Shown here: piece after piece, positions 49,787 to 63,900 of the stretch | How the letters are laid out: the number at the start of each line of letters is the position of its first letter | How positions within the stretch are numbered: the stretch's first letter is position 1 | From: Allodiplogaster sudhausi | Lineage: Eukaryota > Nematoda > Chromadorea > Rhabditida > Diplogasteridae | Assembly (NCBI GenBank): GCA_945643635.1 | Contig: CALZFC010000045.1 | Coordinates: 1,934,501 to 1,998,500, forward strand | Direction of reading: 5' to 3' | Length of the DNA stretch: 64,000 bases | Notes under the pieces: generated by a model | Database searches by the model: none | What the model was told of the DNA's origin: nothing | What the model saw: only the letters and a program-made list of their open reading frames with translations | Position numbers and translations under genes: made by a program

Positions 49787-51851
49787 TGTTTTCCCTGTTT
49801 ACAAGCTCCTTTTTGTTTTGTTGTTTTGTTTTTCCCCACGAAAATTCGTTTGCCTTTTTCCGCATGTTCATCTAGTTCCGACGGCTAATGTTGTTTATTG
49901 CTGTGCGTTCATTGAACAATTAGCACATATCTCGTTGTTAGCCGCGTGCTTGATGCAGGTCCATCTTTGTGAAATGCAGCAATTCCATCAGTTGTGTAAC
50001 TGACCATGAGCTCTTCCGGAGTAAACCAAAGCATGCCCCATCAACTAAGATAGGTATCTCCTATCTGTCGTTGATAAAGGGAAGTACTTTTAACGCAGGT
50101 AACATCCTTGATTAACGGTTTACTATTTTCGTACTCTCGGGAGTTGTTATCTCCGCTGTTGCCATGGTTCCGTTAGCTTGCTATTTCATTCTAAGTTGTT
50201 GGCATTTCTCCGTCTTTTTTATATGCTAGCAAACTTTGCGCGTTATGAGGTGAATTTAATTGTTGTTTAAGCAGGCGGGTTCCAATAATCTTCTGTTTTT
50301 CTAATGAACCACAGGCTTTGTGTTTGCTCCATAGCCTTTCTAAATCCTTAGACTTTCTTAATTATCTCGCAAGGATTTCTAGATGCCATTAAGGAAAGCG
50401 TTGCCAGGGTTCCTCATTACTCTTCGTCAAGAGCCGATCGTTGGATATTTGGAGGAGAGAATCAAAAAAAACATAAGGGCAATGCAAGAGATGAGAGGAA
50501 TGGCAGAGAGCGAGAGGGAAGGCGAAAAGAGAGAGGGAAGAGATGCAGAGTTGAGGAAGTGCACGCAGACAGCCAAAACTGACGAATGCCAGCGACGGCA
50601 AACTGGAGAAATTGACATTCTCGAAAAGAGAAATGAAGGCCAGTTGTTTTGCGTCTTCTACTATGGTTGATTAAGTTTTTACAATATATCATGTCCTTAA
50701 TTTATCTTTCCTGGTAAGCCAGTAACTGTGCATGTTCGATTTTGCGTGTTTATATAGTTTTTTCTTCTATATTATTTTCTTCTCTACACTGCCCATAGTT
50801 CCTGAAAACATTTACCCTGTGGTTTGTACCGAAATTGTGACGCAGTTGCAACATCTTCAATTTCATCCGCCTTTGCGTGCATGCTCGATCGATCCGTGTT
50901 GTTGAAGTGGAAAAGAGAACAGAGGCAACATTTGACGAGGAGTTATTACGAATTAAAAAAAGGAGCGAGCGATAATAGGACTGGAGGTAATTTCGAAAGA
51001 AAGAAAAAAAAGAATGAGTATATTTAGTGAATATGCGACCTCAGGTGTTGGAAATGTTTAATCCTATCCATTTTTCGAAGGATATACTAGCCATTTATCT
51101 ATAAATTGCGCTCAAGTAACGATTGGATTCTCTATGTTGCTGGTCATGAATTCTAAATAAGTTTGTTCATTGACCTATTTGTCATGTAAATATAGAAGTA
51201 GTTTTGTCTGTCTCGCCCACGCAGCATACAAAGCTACATTTCTCACGGAGTTTTTAGTCTATCAAGTTTCACGTCCCTTGTTTTTTCTAACATGCTTTAT
51301 CGCTTTTCCCTTCCTATTTTTCCCTTTTCTCTGTTCTTTCTCTCCTGCTCCTGCCATTGATACATTTATCTGTTGATTGTTGCTAAATCCCTGGTGGATA
51401 GGTAAGCTCTCCTGCTCAGCTGCACTGTGCTCTGTTGATCACGACGAGGCAACTGGCTCTGTCTGGCGGCGGAGGCTTCTTGTCAGAGGCGATGTCCTGG
51501 CTCTTCCCGTGAGGCACTTCTATTCCTTCTTTTATAGCTTCAGGGCCTTGAACCAAACATTTTATAACTTAAGAGCATGATGTCATAACGCTGTATGTGT
51601 GATCAATCTCTCAACGTGCACTTCGAACTATTTGTGTAGCTTAATTTTAAGATTTGCGAAGTAATTACAATTAGCGCGCAATGATTTCTTGATTACCTTG
51701 TGGGAGCGTTCTTTATTATTCTTTCCAAGCGCTTGAGAAGGTAGAATAACATAAAATTTACGCGAGGTATTTGGGCGAAAAAGCGAGACAAGAGGATTAT
51801 AACGGAGTGCGCCTGGAGCGATGGATGGCCGGTGAGAGGAGAGAGAGAGAA

Positions 51852-51882
<31 letters not shown>

Positions 51883-52748
51883 AAAAAACAGAAGAGAGGG
51901 GAGATAGAGAGAGAAAAAAGAAGAGAGGGGAGATAGAGAAAACATGGGAAAGAGAGAGAACAAGAGGGACAGAGGTTAGAAATGCAGAGTTGAAGAAGTA
52001 CATGCGGACAAGGAACGCTAACGAATTCTAGCAACGGCAACCTGGAGAAATTGGTCTTCTCGAGAAAAGAAACGCAGGCCCGCTCATTGTTCCCTGCGCG
52101 TTTCCTTTTCAATTTGGACAGTCTTACTCCCGCGCTCTCTCTCTCCCTTCTCTCTCTTTCTCCTCTATCTCTCCCCTTCTCTTTGTTGCTCCCCTCCTGT
52201 CTCTTTCTCTCTCCCTTCTCTCTCTCTCTCTCTCTCTCTGGCTCTATCGCTCTCGCTATCTCTCTTTCTACGCATGTAACCTAGTTATATAAATACTTTA
52301 GTTTAAAAAAACGGCTGAAATAAATTTTTTCTTTCCTTGTTCTCTATTTTTAAGCAGAAATGAAAATTGAAGCGTCGAAAAGAATACCTGACGTCTTTTC
52401 CTTCGTCCTAAAAAGAATGGGAAATAGCCATTCATGATATTTTTTTTGCTAGTTTACGTTCGTTTTCCTTTCGTCTTCTTCACTTTTCCCTCTTTGTCGA
52501 GCATCGTTTGGTGGGCAAAGAAGAAGGAGATATTGTCGTTAGATTCTTCTCTTTTTCTGACAATTATGGCAGTTTATCTTGGCGGAAAGCATATACATGC
52601 GTGCGCTTTTTTGTACATTTAATTATTCATACAGCAAAGGAGCCGTTTCAGTGATATCGGGATGTGAGAGCGTGCAGGTGAAATTAGTTGCAACATGTGC
52701 AATTTTATGTGCTCTTCTCATGCCATGCTCGATCGATCCATTTGCAGA

Positions 52749-52784
<36 letters not shown>

Positions 52785-52830
52785 GAAAAAAGAGAGAGGA
52801 AAAAAAAAGAGAGAAAGAGATAGAGAGAAC

Positions 52831-52880
<50 letters not shown>

Positions 52881-53090
52881 GCACTGATTTTGAGTCATTG
52901 TGAGGGAGGGTGTTGTTATGAGAACGAAGTACGGAGAGGGAAGTTGAGGGATAGAGACAGAGAGAGAGAGAGAGAGAGAGAAAAGAAGAAAAGATGGTGA
53001 TCGACTTTTGTTTAGTTTACAAGAGCTATTGCAAAATGCATTACTTTATTTGGGGAGATGTACTACCATTTCAGCATGAATGCTCTCCAT

Positions 53091-53136
<46 letters not shown>

Positions 53137-53231
53137 CACGAACTCTCTCCTTTCATTTATCTGGTATATTCTCTCTGGCTTTCTTCTTTCAGTCACACTC
53201 CTCCTACTCATATTTTACTGTGTTTCTCTTC

Positions 53232-53277
<46 letters not shown>

Positions 53278-54059
53278 CTTTCCTTACATGCACTTGCTGC
53301 TTCTATTTGTTCTGTCGAGCTTCCTACCTGCTCTGCTTTAATCGGCCATCGCAGCTCGCCACGTTTCAGCTGAGCAGATTATTCCCTGCTTGCCATGACT
53401 AGTATTATTAGTTTGGGAGTTGCGTTGTTACACGGCGGATTTGAACAGTTAGACCCACCAAATAAACGGAATTTGTGAATGTCAATCTGCTTGTTTTCTT
53501 TTAACCAACAACTCTTTGTATCGAACAGCTCAATTGCTTTACTATCACCTCAACCAAAGGCCAGTGTATCTCTTCTAGACTCCAAGCAGCTGCATTCCCA
53601 CGACCTTGGGTTGCTTTTGCTACACAATTCTTCTTTTTTTCCCTCATTTTTCCTCTCTATTGCTTCGTCTCTCTCTCTCTCCTTCTGTCTCTCTGCCTCT
53701 CTCCCTCTCTCTCCCTCTCTCTCTCTCACTTCTCTTTTCCATTCTTTTCTTTGTTCCCATACCCTCCCCGTGTAAACATTGGCGATGGTTTATTCAGTGC
53801 GCGTCTTCCCTCTCCATTTATGTCGCGAACTCTCAAACATTTCTTCCCGACGCTTTTTTCCGTGGAAATTAAATTTTACTTTCCTACAATGCTTGGTCGT
53901 CTAAATCTAATTCTTGGCCTTTTTCATCATCTTCACTTTCCTTGCCAACTTCCGATGGCATCAAACTTGACTTCATTCGCGGTTTACCCCTTCCTTCTTA
54001 CGATCTATACAAGTCTATTATCTCTAGGCATTCATGTTTGCCTCTCTCACTGCTTCTAC

Positions 54060-54093
<34 letters not shown>

Positions 54094-54390
54094 GTTTCCA
54101 TTCTTTGTGCGTTTCTCTCTACTTCTTTCCTAGTATGTCCATAAACTCTTGTTGAGGCAAGCTGGCCAAATTGACTTGTTGAACACAAAAGAAGAGCTTT
54201 ATTTGGAGTTCTAACCGTGAGCCTCAAGTCGAACTGATAAGACGAGTTAGCAGTTTTGCTTCACTTTGAGAGGAGCTGATACAACGAGGGGGAGAGGAAA
54301 GAAAGCGAGGGAGAGATATAGAGAAGAAAATGAAGAGAAACGAAGAGTGGGAAGATAAAGAAAGGAATAGAAACGGAGAAAGAGAGACAG

Positions 54391-54425
<35 letters not shown>

Positions 54426-54966
54426 AGGTGACTTAAGGGGCGCTTGTACATTTTGTATTTCTGCCCTGGCCCTTCATTGATTCTTCTGCTTGAGGAATGG
54501 CAGGCTCATCGAATCTGTCATAAAATTAGGCATTTTGATTAGTTCTTAGAAGAGGTTGTATCTAAGATGTAATATATATTCCTTTTAAACACATACATAA
54601 AAATTCTAAATGTTTCTATAACCTTGAATTTAGCCATTTGTTGATTTGACCTCGGCCCTCGTTTCCTCTCTCCTTCCCTCTCTGTCTCTCTGTCTCTCTG
54701 TCTCTCTCTCTCTCTCTCTCTCATCCTCCCTCTCTTTCTGTGCCATTCTCTTCCCTCCTTCACGCGCTCTATTTTGTTGTTCTGTTTTGTGTTCTCTCCA
54801 CTCGCGCTAAGATCTTTGGATATTGTGTTGTTGACTGTCTTCTTCTTTGTTTACACCAAAAAGTTACGAACGGCTGACAAGGAAAAAAGGCACTTATAAA
54901 CTATTTGAGTTTGGTGCGCCATTGACCATTTGCTTTAATTAAAAAGATGAATAATTAGCAGGAGTG
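49787..54966. other. Gene-poor spacer with microsatellites and a diverged duplication
   Basis: (GA)n tracts lie at about 51837-51960, 52748-52876 and 52958-52981. (CT)n tracts lie at about 52135-52245, 53092-53132, 53240-53276 and 54067-54096. Sequence at 50543-50645 is repeated with changes at 51982-52080 (GCAGAGTTGA, GGAGAAATTG and GGCC words in the same order). CATGCTCGATCGATCC occurs at 50880 and 52724. This suggests an old duplication later disturbed by microsatellite growth. One candidate orphan exon is listed separately. Confidence 0.5.
51420..51508 (+). CDS. Candidate orphan exon, unrecognised
   Basis: An open 89-nt stretch lies between the acceptor CCTGCTCAG and the donor GTGAGG. 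It encodes LHCALLITTRQLALSGGGGF followed by LSEAMSWLF. Codon use looks like real coding sequence and unlike the surrounding tracts. Its phase does not join cleanly to the TMCO4-like model downstream. It may belong to an upstream exon of that gene under another splice choice, or to an unseen gene. Confidence 0.25.
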
Positions 54967-57900
54967 ATGAGTGGAGTGCTGGCTCCGAATTGGTCCGACC
55001 CTTCCGCTCCTTCCCCGCCGCCCGCGTCGTCTGAAGGTGGGTGTCACATTTCTGTGCCAAGAAAATGGAAACTTTATGTTTCTACAAGAGTGAACACAAA
55101 GGCCACAGATTACTTATTATATCATTTTCGCCATTATCTCCCCTATGTATTAATATATAAATTGCAATACAGATCTACTTTTTTGCAGTTGAAAGCCCTG
55201 TAAATGGCGAGCCGAAGGAGTATTCTCCTAGAAAGCAGCTGACTCCTTCTCCTTCGAGGAGCTCGACAAGGGAAAGAGGGAGAGAAGAAGGCCCGCCTCT
55301 GCTCGCCTTTCCTTCCAGAACTTCCATGTCTTCACTCTCAAGTTGGTTGCTGCCGCTTCTTAATTCATTTTTGTAAACCTCAACATAGAATGAAGAACAA
55401 AGGAAGGAATACTTGTGAACGGAGATTTAAAATGAGCAATATTCTGTTTTCCCCTTCTTTCCCTGCAGATGCTAGTCCGCCTCCAACCTCGGAATATGTA
55501 CTGATGACTGCGGCCGAACTTCAGGCTTCCATTCAGGTATCCTCCCACCACCTATTGCATTAGGATGTATTCATTCTCCTGGCAATCATGCTCATTTGCC
55601 CACTCTTATGAGAGACGCCAAAGAGGATTTCACTCAAATCTTTCGTAATGTTTGGTTCAGAATTCTTTCTGCGGGTGTTTGCTTCTAGCTTTTCAAAGTT
55701 TGTTAGGCGTTCTTCTTTTTTTTTAACTTTTAACCTCTTTCTATCCTAAGGGTGGGCAAATGAGCAATGACAGGAAATTTGTTTGCAAACAAGCACGCAT
55801 AAATTAATCTGGCACTAACGCGCCATACGATGATAAAATTTCCTTATTTCAGGGTTGCTATTTGCAATTCAGCGTACCAAATGTAGTTGACGATCCCCTC
55901 GTTCTAGATGGTAACCCGCTATGCATTCCTCGACATGGCCACCACTGTTCTCCGTCTCGACTTTTGGCGGGAAAGTGATTCGAGCTCTATGTCAGTTCGA
56001 GCATATTTGTCTTTTTCTTTAACTTTAATTGAATTTGTCTAATATAAAATAAATACCTAATTTTTTCGAGAATGAAAAGAGTCTGTTCAGAGTGTTCTGC
56101 AAGCTAACATTCGATATTGTTGCTGCATGTATGGGCATGCCGGAGAAGACAACTACATCCTTAAAACAGCACCTGGAGGTTGGTTTCTTTCTCTGTCTCT
56201 CTGTTCTTTTCTTTTCTTCTCTCTCTCTCCTCTTTTTCTTCTGCTCTCTACCTCACCCTCCTTTTCTCTTTTTCTTCTTCTGTCTACCTCACTCTCTTTT
56301 TTTCTTCAACTATCTACCTTTCTGTTTCTTTCTGTCTCCAGACCGGAGATTGTAACGAAGACATCGCTACACTCATCATGTCAATTCGTAAGGACGATAA
56401 GTTGTCCAGCTCCGGGGCAACAATTAGCCTCGTTGGCGCCTTCCTTCTCGCCATTGTATCAACCGGTGAGACATTTTTTTTTCTTCTCTTACAACGGTTT
56501 TTTTTTGTCTTTTATTTTATTGCCTAAATGCTACGGTTTGAAAACAATAATAACGAGGAGATATATATTTTTCAAAATCGTTTCTTTTCCTGATAATATA
56601 TTTCTCATTAATTAGTTAATCAAATCATTTTTCGCATTTAATGCATTTATCTCCTCTGTTTCCTTGAGGTAACTACGATAGCAGACATCGCGTGCTTCTT
56701 CGTCATATGTGCACTCTTCTTGGCGTAGTCTGGGACGACTTTGAGGAGGCGAGCACATTTATATTATATTACGAATGCAATATTGCCTATACTTTTTTAT
56801 TATTATTGTCTTTATTGTTTTTGTTATGTAGATAGTCTATTATCTACATGTTGTTTGATCTCTGACTCTGTGAGTCAACGTGTGTATTGGTAGCTAGCAA
56901 TTAGTGGCCTCCCTCTCGTTAGCCATTGGCAAGATCATGCCGGCACAGACCACTCGCCCTTTGCTCTACCACCCATCCCTCGCTAGTAAGGTATATAAGC
57001 GCCCCGCTAGTTAGTGGCGCAAGTCAAGTCAAGTCGTTCCTTCGTTCACTCTCTACATGTTCTACGGCGGTATCTCTCATCTCTTCTAGTAAACCTCTCT
57101 ACCCGCCTCGCCTCTCGTCTCACACACAACACGTTCCCTGTCCCTCCTTCTCGTGGACGGACACAACAATTGGCGATCAGGACGCAAGAACTTCCGCGGT
57201 GGCCGATTCCCCATCTACGGCCGTTACCCTCTCTCTCTCGCGCTCTCTCGCCGGCCAGCCTCTCTCTCACGGTCGACGTCTCTCTCGCGGCGTCGTTCTC
57301 GTGTGGCTGTTCCGGTTCATCGACACGCTCTTCGGCCGCTCTTCAGTTGTTAACACCCCAAGGTGACGGGGGCCAGTTCTCTGCTTGCGGAGTCCGGGAA
57401 CAACAAGGTGTGTTTCCCTCCCCAGGCCCTCTCCTGTCCTATCCGTACGTGTGGCGCGGTTCCGTTAATACGGAATCGGCAGCGTAGGATTTATTTATTT
57501 ATTTATTTATTTATCTACATCGATTAAGATGTGACAACACTGACAGATATGTAACGTGACCGGAAGAAATATATATGCACGATATGAAAAAAATAGGAGA
57601 GAATGGCATGAAATGAGAGAGAGGAGAGACAGTAAATATATGTATGACTAGCCACTTAGCAAGAGGGGATGGGAAGGGGAAAGGGCATCAGCTTGATAGC
57701 AGTGGCACCTGAGCGGGGTGGACGAGATCCCGCGGAAGGGGGTGGAGGAATCCCCAGGGCTGGCAAGACCCAATTGAGTGTGCTTAGAGGTAGAGCACAA
57801 GCAGGATGCCAAAGCCATCAGCTGAGGAAGGGTAGAATGGAGATGGACTGACAATGAGTGCAATGCATAAATATATTGAATTCATAAATTTGGAACTGTA

Positions 57901-60900
57901 ACATGAAACATTTCAAGCAAAGGAAGAGTAAGTATAATATCTCTAAACTTAATTACAGAGGAGGCCGAGATAGCAATATGAATCAATTTCATATATAGAC
58001 GGGCTGTGCGTATTGAGAAAGAGTTCTCAGCTAGACAACGTGTACGTCTAATATGAAAGTTAAATGAGGAGATACGACCATTACACTGTTTAAAAACATA
58101 AAACATACTAATCGGGAGATCAACTAGACCATGTAGCAATTTGAAACAATAAGTCAAATCAAGCACGATTCGGCGAAGCAGGAGAGATTTCATATTATAC
58201 ATAACTAGTCTATTGGAATAAGAAGGCAACTGAGAGTAAGAAATAAAGGTTCAAGAGCATCTTATATGAAGAAGACGAGAGAATGTGTGTTGGACTTGTT
58301 CTAGTTTTCTAATAAGGCACATTTTAGAAGGAGACCAGACGGTGGAAGAAAACTCAAGGATTGGTCGTACATAGACATTATAACAGAATATGTATAGATT
58401 AGGTAACGATGAACAGAAAATACGGAAAAGAGAGAATACTTTGCATAGACCTCTACGACATATACTTTCAATATGATGAGAGAAAGACATGAGAGGATCA
58501 ATAAGAACTCCAAGATCACGAACGTGAGAGCCACAAGGAGAGGATGGCACGGATGCAGTGACATGGTACGGGAGATGGGGATTATTTTTTCCTAGGTGGA
58601 GGACCGTGCCCTTTTTGTGCGCGATATTTAGCTGCCATTTTGAGCAGTAGGACTCGAATAGACTTGCGGCTTGAGAAAGTTGGATATGGGGGATGAGAGA
58701 GATTTTTGTATCAAAAGTAGCATGTAGTTTTACGTCATCAGCAAAAAGTGAGCATTTCACCAAGGGTAGAGTGGCAAAAACAGAGGGTAGATCGGCAAGA
58801 AAAATGTTAAAAAGGAGCGGAGACAACACTGCCTCCTGAGGCACTCCACTCCTGACCTCATAGGCTTCTGAAAAGGAGTCACGGACGCGAACTCTGAAAG
58901 TGCGACCTGAAATGAATGATGATATCCACGTAAAAGAGTAAAAGTAAAAGATTACCTCCAAACCCATGTTTTCGTAACTTGTAAATAAGCTTTTCGTGAA
59001 TGACTGTATCAAAAGCCTTAGCAAGGTCGTAATAGAGCACATCAGTACATTTGCCTTGATCTAGTGTTCTAATCCAGTTTTCGGTACACTCGAGTAGATT
59101 AGTGTCAGCTGATCGCTTACTACGGAAACCGTGTTGATTTTTTGGTATAATATCTCGTAGATTGCACCACCACAAAAGCTTTGGACGGACGCAGCGCTCG
59201 AATACTTTGGCAGGCGCAGGTGAGATTGTTATTGGGCGGTAGTCAGAAAGGGAAGAGGGGGAAGGGGTCTTATTGATTGGAATGACTATTCCTTGCTTCC
59301 AGAGTGAGGGAAAGGTACCACAAGAAAGAGAGAGATTAAATACGTAGCTCAGTGGTTCAGCTAGAGATTTACAACAACGCTTATACACAATTTGAGGAAT
59401 TTTTTCAGATGATAGGGAGAGAGAGGGTTTTAGCCGACTGAGCTCCTTACGAACATTTTGAGGCATGATTATAATATCAGTTAAACAGTGATCAGATTGA
59501 CTGCAAGGCGAAGTCACAGGGAGAGAGGAGTCATCTTGAACAAATACAGAGGCAAAGTAGCTCGCTAGTGCATTCGCTTTATTTGAATCGCCAATACATT
59601 GAACACCATTAGAGTCTACAAGAAGGCCAATGTTAGGCTTGCGCTTAAGTCGACAATTCACATAGGAGTAGAGCCGTCTAATACATTTAAGCAGTCGTGA
59701 TCGAGACTTCTATTATACTTAAATATGAGTTTACGAAGCTTTTCATTTACACGTATGTACTTAGAACGAACATTGGCACAGTTGAGCTTACTAAAGAGGG
59801 CTGCCTTATGGTTCAGGAGAGAGACGATGTAATTTGGGTACTTATCGCGAGACAAGCGACGATGACAGAGAGGTGTATATTCAAAAAGGGAGGAGCGAAG
59901 AATGTTTAGAAAGCAGGAGTACAGATCATCTAAGCAATTAAAGTCACGGAAACACTCCACCCAGTTAACAGAAGATAGCTTCCTATTAACAGAGTCGTAA
60001 TCAGTTTTTAGATAATCATGGAATGGCTGGCATATACTATAGGAAGGAGACAGAAAAAGATCGAACGAGACTGAGGAATGATCAGAGGAAGAGAAAGGGG
60101 GCATACTAGACAAGAGGAGACTGAATCAGGGGAGGAAATGACAACATCGAGAACATTTTTGCCATGTGTAGGTGTCAGAACATGCTGGGAAAGGCCTAGG
60201 TCGTGCACTAAGTCGATAAGAAATTTAGCCTGAGAACAGGAGGGCGCATTTCTATGCCAGTCGATTGCTAGATTTAGGTCACCAGCCAGTACAACAGAGT
60301 GCAGAACTGCTAATAAAGTGTGAAGTGTATCGAACAGGTTAGCGTTCTGGGCTGCAGAGGTGTTCGGAGGTCGATAGCAAAGGACAAGGCGAGTGAGAGA
60401 GGCATCAACGGGAGAGCATATGTCAATGGCTAGAATATCGCAGTTAGACTTTAGAGAAATTGGAACACGAGACGCATCTAGAAAAGAGGATAGTAAGATT
60501 GCTACTCCACCACCACGCTTGGCTTTTCGGTCGGCTCGAAATATTGTAAAAGGCAAATCAGAAACTATTTCAGCATCAGAAAGCTTATCGGACAACCAAG
60601 ATTCAGAAATTAAAGCAATATCAGGTTTGTAGACAGACAGATATACATGCAAATCAGGTAATTTATTGACAAGACTTCTAGAGTTAAACAGATGGACAGA
60701 AATAGAGGGGATACCTTGCGCATCTAGTTTCCCTGGGATGAGGATCCAGCCGGAGAGACATGATTGGAGGACAGGAGGCGTGCAAGTGGCGTAGCCAGCC
60801 TGCATTGCTGTGGCACAATGGTGGTGTGGAGCCCGGTGCGGAGTGGTGCGCGGTGTACGAGCTGGTGATCTACAGGCGGAGAAGGGGAGGAGTGTGAGCA

Positions 60901-63900
60901 CCGAGGTGAAGTAAGGTGGCAGTACATAGTGGCCAGACCTTAGCTTGAGAGAGTTTCGGACTCTAAAAGCAAGAAAGTAGCCGTACTGAGAGTGTGCTCT
61001 GAGCAACTCTGTACCACTGGAAGAGAAGTGAAGTGGTAGTACTCAGTGGCAGATCCTGAGCTGAAGAGAGTTTCGGACTCTAACAGCAGGAAGGTAGCCC
61101 GTACTGAGAGTGTGCGCACGCAACTCTTTACCACGAGAAGAGATCAGTGACAGTACTGAAAGGCCAGGCCTGAGTTGGAGAGAGTTCCCGGACTCTGACA
61201 ACGAGAAGGTAGCATGTACTGAAAGTGTGCCCTTGGCAACTTTATTTCACTGAAGATGACTGAGTTGAAGGCATTCATGCAAGCATTGAAGGAGCAGCAA
61301 GAGCAGAATGCTGCCGCCTTGCAAGCACAGCAGAGCTTGATGAAGGAAATGCAAGAGCAGAATGCGAAGACAGTCGAGATCCTGCTGGAGAGACTGAAGA
61401 AGGATGAAGATTCCACGCAAGGTCAGCGCGACACGTCCAGGGCTGGACCGTCGATTGACGCGTTGGAGAAGAACATCCAGCTGTTCGAGTACGATCCGGA
61501 AGATGGATGTACATTCAATGCATGGTACGAGAAGTACGAGGACATATTCGAGCGGGAAGCTGCGAATGTCACAGAAGTGCAGAGGGTGCTCATGCTGATG
61601 CGGAAGGTCAGTGTGAAGGTGGATGTCCAGTACAGGAATTCAATAGCACCAAGGAAGGCTGCGAAATTCACCCTCCAGGAGACAGTGGAGAGGATGAAAA
61701 GTTGTTCGGAGATTACAAGACAGACTTCGAGAAGAGGTTGTCGTTGTTGAATCTGAGAATGAGCACGTCTGGAATCAACGATTTCAGAGTGTAGTCAGCC
61801 GAAGTGAACAAAGCAGTCGAAGAGGCCAAGATGGCAGAACTGTCGAACGAGCAGCTGAAGACCATGTTCTTCATGGTGGCCATGGACTTGCCTCGTCATT
61901 CGGACACTCGTTTCCATCTGTTGACACAGATCAAGCGGAACGAGTCGATGACGATGGAAGACTTGGTACAAGAGTGCGATAAGATCGCAATGCTGAGGAA
62001 CGAGAGCAGTGCGGTGCAGGCTCAGGGCAAGAATGCGGCGGTGCATTTTGTCGCTAAGCCGCAGAGACACACCAAGCAGAAGGCAGAGAACGGCAAAAGG
62101 AGGCCGTGTTTCCGCTGTGGTGGTGCGCACCCTCAGGAAAACTGCAAGTTATAGGAATTATAGGAATTGTTATGCTTGTGGCAAGATTGGCCATATCAGC
62201 ACGAGTTGTCCGAACAATGAAGCTCAGAGTGACACTTCCTGGTATGAGAATAAGAAGGAGAGCACCAGATTGAATACGATCTTCGTAAAGTCTGTGCAAG
62301 ACAAGTCGTTTGAAGTGGATGTTGTGATGGAAGGCACCAAAGTCACCATGCAGGTGGACACCGGTGCGGATATCACACTGATTTCCAAATCGACTTGGGA
62401 GAGCATCGGCAAGCCGAAGTGCAAGAAGGCGAACTGCCAGCCGATCGGAGCTTGTGGTGACCAGCTCGCTCTCACTGGACGCTTTCAGGCAAAGGTTCAG
62501 TATGGTGGAAGAATTGCCGAGGGAACTGTCTACGTGACAGAGGAGCCACTTACGTTGCTTGGCCAGGATTTCATCTCAATGCTGGAGATGATCAAGCTGG
62601 AGAAACGAGAAGAGACTAAAACGCCTGTCGTTCAAGTCCACAGAATTCTCAGCAGACCGAGTAGTCACAAGGAAGTTTGCAAGAACAAGATCCCTGCGGT
62701 GGGCCTTGACGGCCCTGGTGATTGTTTGAAGAGGAAAGGATAAAGCACGTCAGAGCTTTTCCTGGGAAATAAGTCGAGGAAGAGACGGATTGACTTGTCG
62801 AAGCCGTTTGTGCCATCAGAGCAAGTTGGTGAGCACATGATGAAGCAGATTGACTTGCCTCACGGAGCAAGGGCAAAGTCATTTGCAGTCGGCGACAAGG
62901 TCAGATTCAAGACCAGCATCCAGCCAGATGGAAGAAATTGGCTTGTTGGTGAGATTGTTGGCAAGAAGGGCAGATTTGCCTACTCGGTGAGACTGGAAAA
63001 TGGTCGAGTGATCAAATCTCAAGCAAATCAGTTGGTGAAAGAAGATGATGATTTTGCTTCGGAGACAGTGGAGATCAACGTACCTCTGTACGTGTTGATG
63101 GGCATGTTGGGCTCGAGGGTGCAGAGCCAGGTGAATGCGGCAACGACGAGTTCATGCAGTTCGAGCAGCTCAGCGTCTTCAAGCAGTTCGAGCAGCGCGG
63201 CGACTTCAAGCAGTTCGAGCAGCGCGGCGTCTACAAGCAACTCAAGGAGCGTGGCGTCGGCACAAGCAATCGCAGCACAGACGAGCCCCTCAACGACATC
63301 CAGTCAAGCAGCCGTTCCCGCAATCCAGTCGCGTCCACAGCGACACCGTCAACAACCGAATCGACTGAACCCCAACCCCTCTCAGAAGTTGTCCCCATTG
63401 TGTTGTTTTGTAAGATTAATAGTTTTAATCTTAGTGGGGAGGTGTTATGTAGATAGTCTATTATCTACATGTTGTTTGATCTCTGACTCTGTGAGTCAAC
63501 GTGTGTATTGGTAGCTATCAATTAGTGGCCTCCCTCTCGTTAGCCATTGGCAAGATCATGCCGGCACAGACCACTCGCCCTTTGCTCTACCACCCATCCC
63601 TCGCTAGTAAGGTATATAAGCGCCCCGCTAGTTAGTGGCGCATGTCAAGTCAAGTCGTTCCTTCGTTCACTCTCTACATGTTCTACGGCGGTATCTCTCA
63701 TCTCTTCTAATAAACCTCTCTACCCGCCTCGCCTCTCGTCTCACACACAACACGTTCCCTGTCCCTCCCTCTCGTGGACGGATACAACAGTTTTTTTGCC
63801 CTTTTACAGCTTATTGAGATGTCTCACTATTCCTTTTCTGTGATAGAAGAGGCATTGGTGCCCCATCCAAAAGACTGCCGCTCTTTTATTTATCGGAAAT

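Larger units (their letters stand above)
56822..63789 (+). mobile_element. Ty3/Gypsy-type LTR retrotransposon, pol-deleted
   Basis: Two 347-bp LTRs bound 6968 bp, and the 5-bp target duplication GTTTT sits at 56817-56821 and 63790-63794. The element holds, in order, a primer-binding-like site, a non-coding leader interrupted by a reverse-strand non-LTR element, tandem leader repeats, gag, protease, then directly an integrase C-terminal region and a polypurine tract. Reverse transcriptase, RNase H and the integrase core are missing. The two LTRs differ at about 5 positions, indicating a fairly recent insertion. Gag has a frameshift and a stop, so this copy cannot act by itself. Confidence 0.92.

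Noticed and set aside
57014..57487. 157-codon open frame over the 5' LTR and leader
   Set aside because: It overlaps LTR, primer-binding site and leader; the equivalent frame in the 3' LTR runs out into unrelated sequence.
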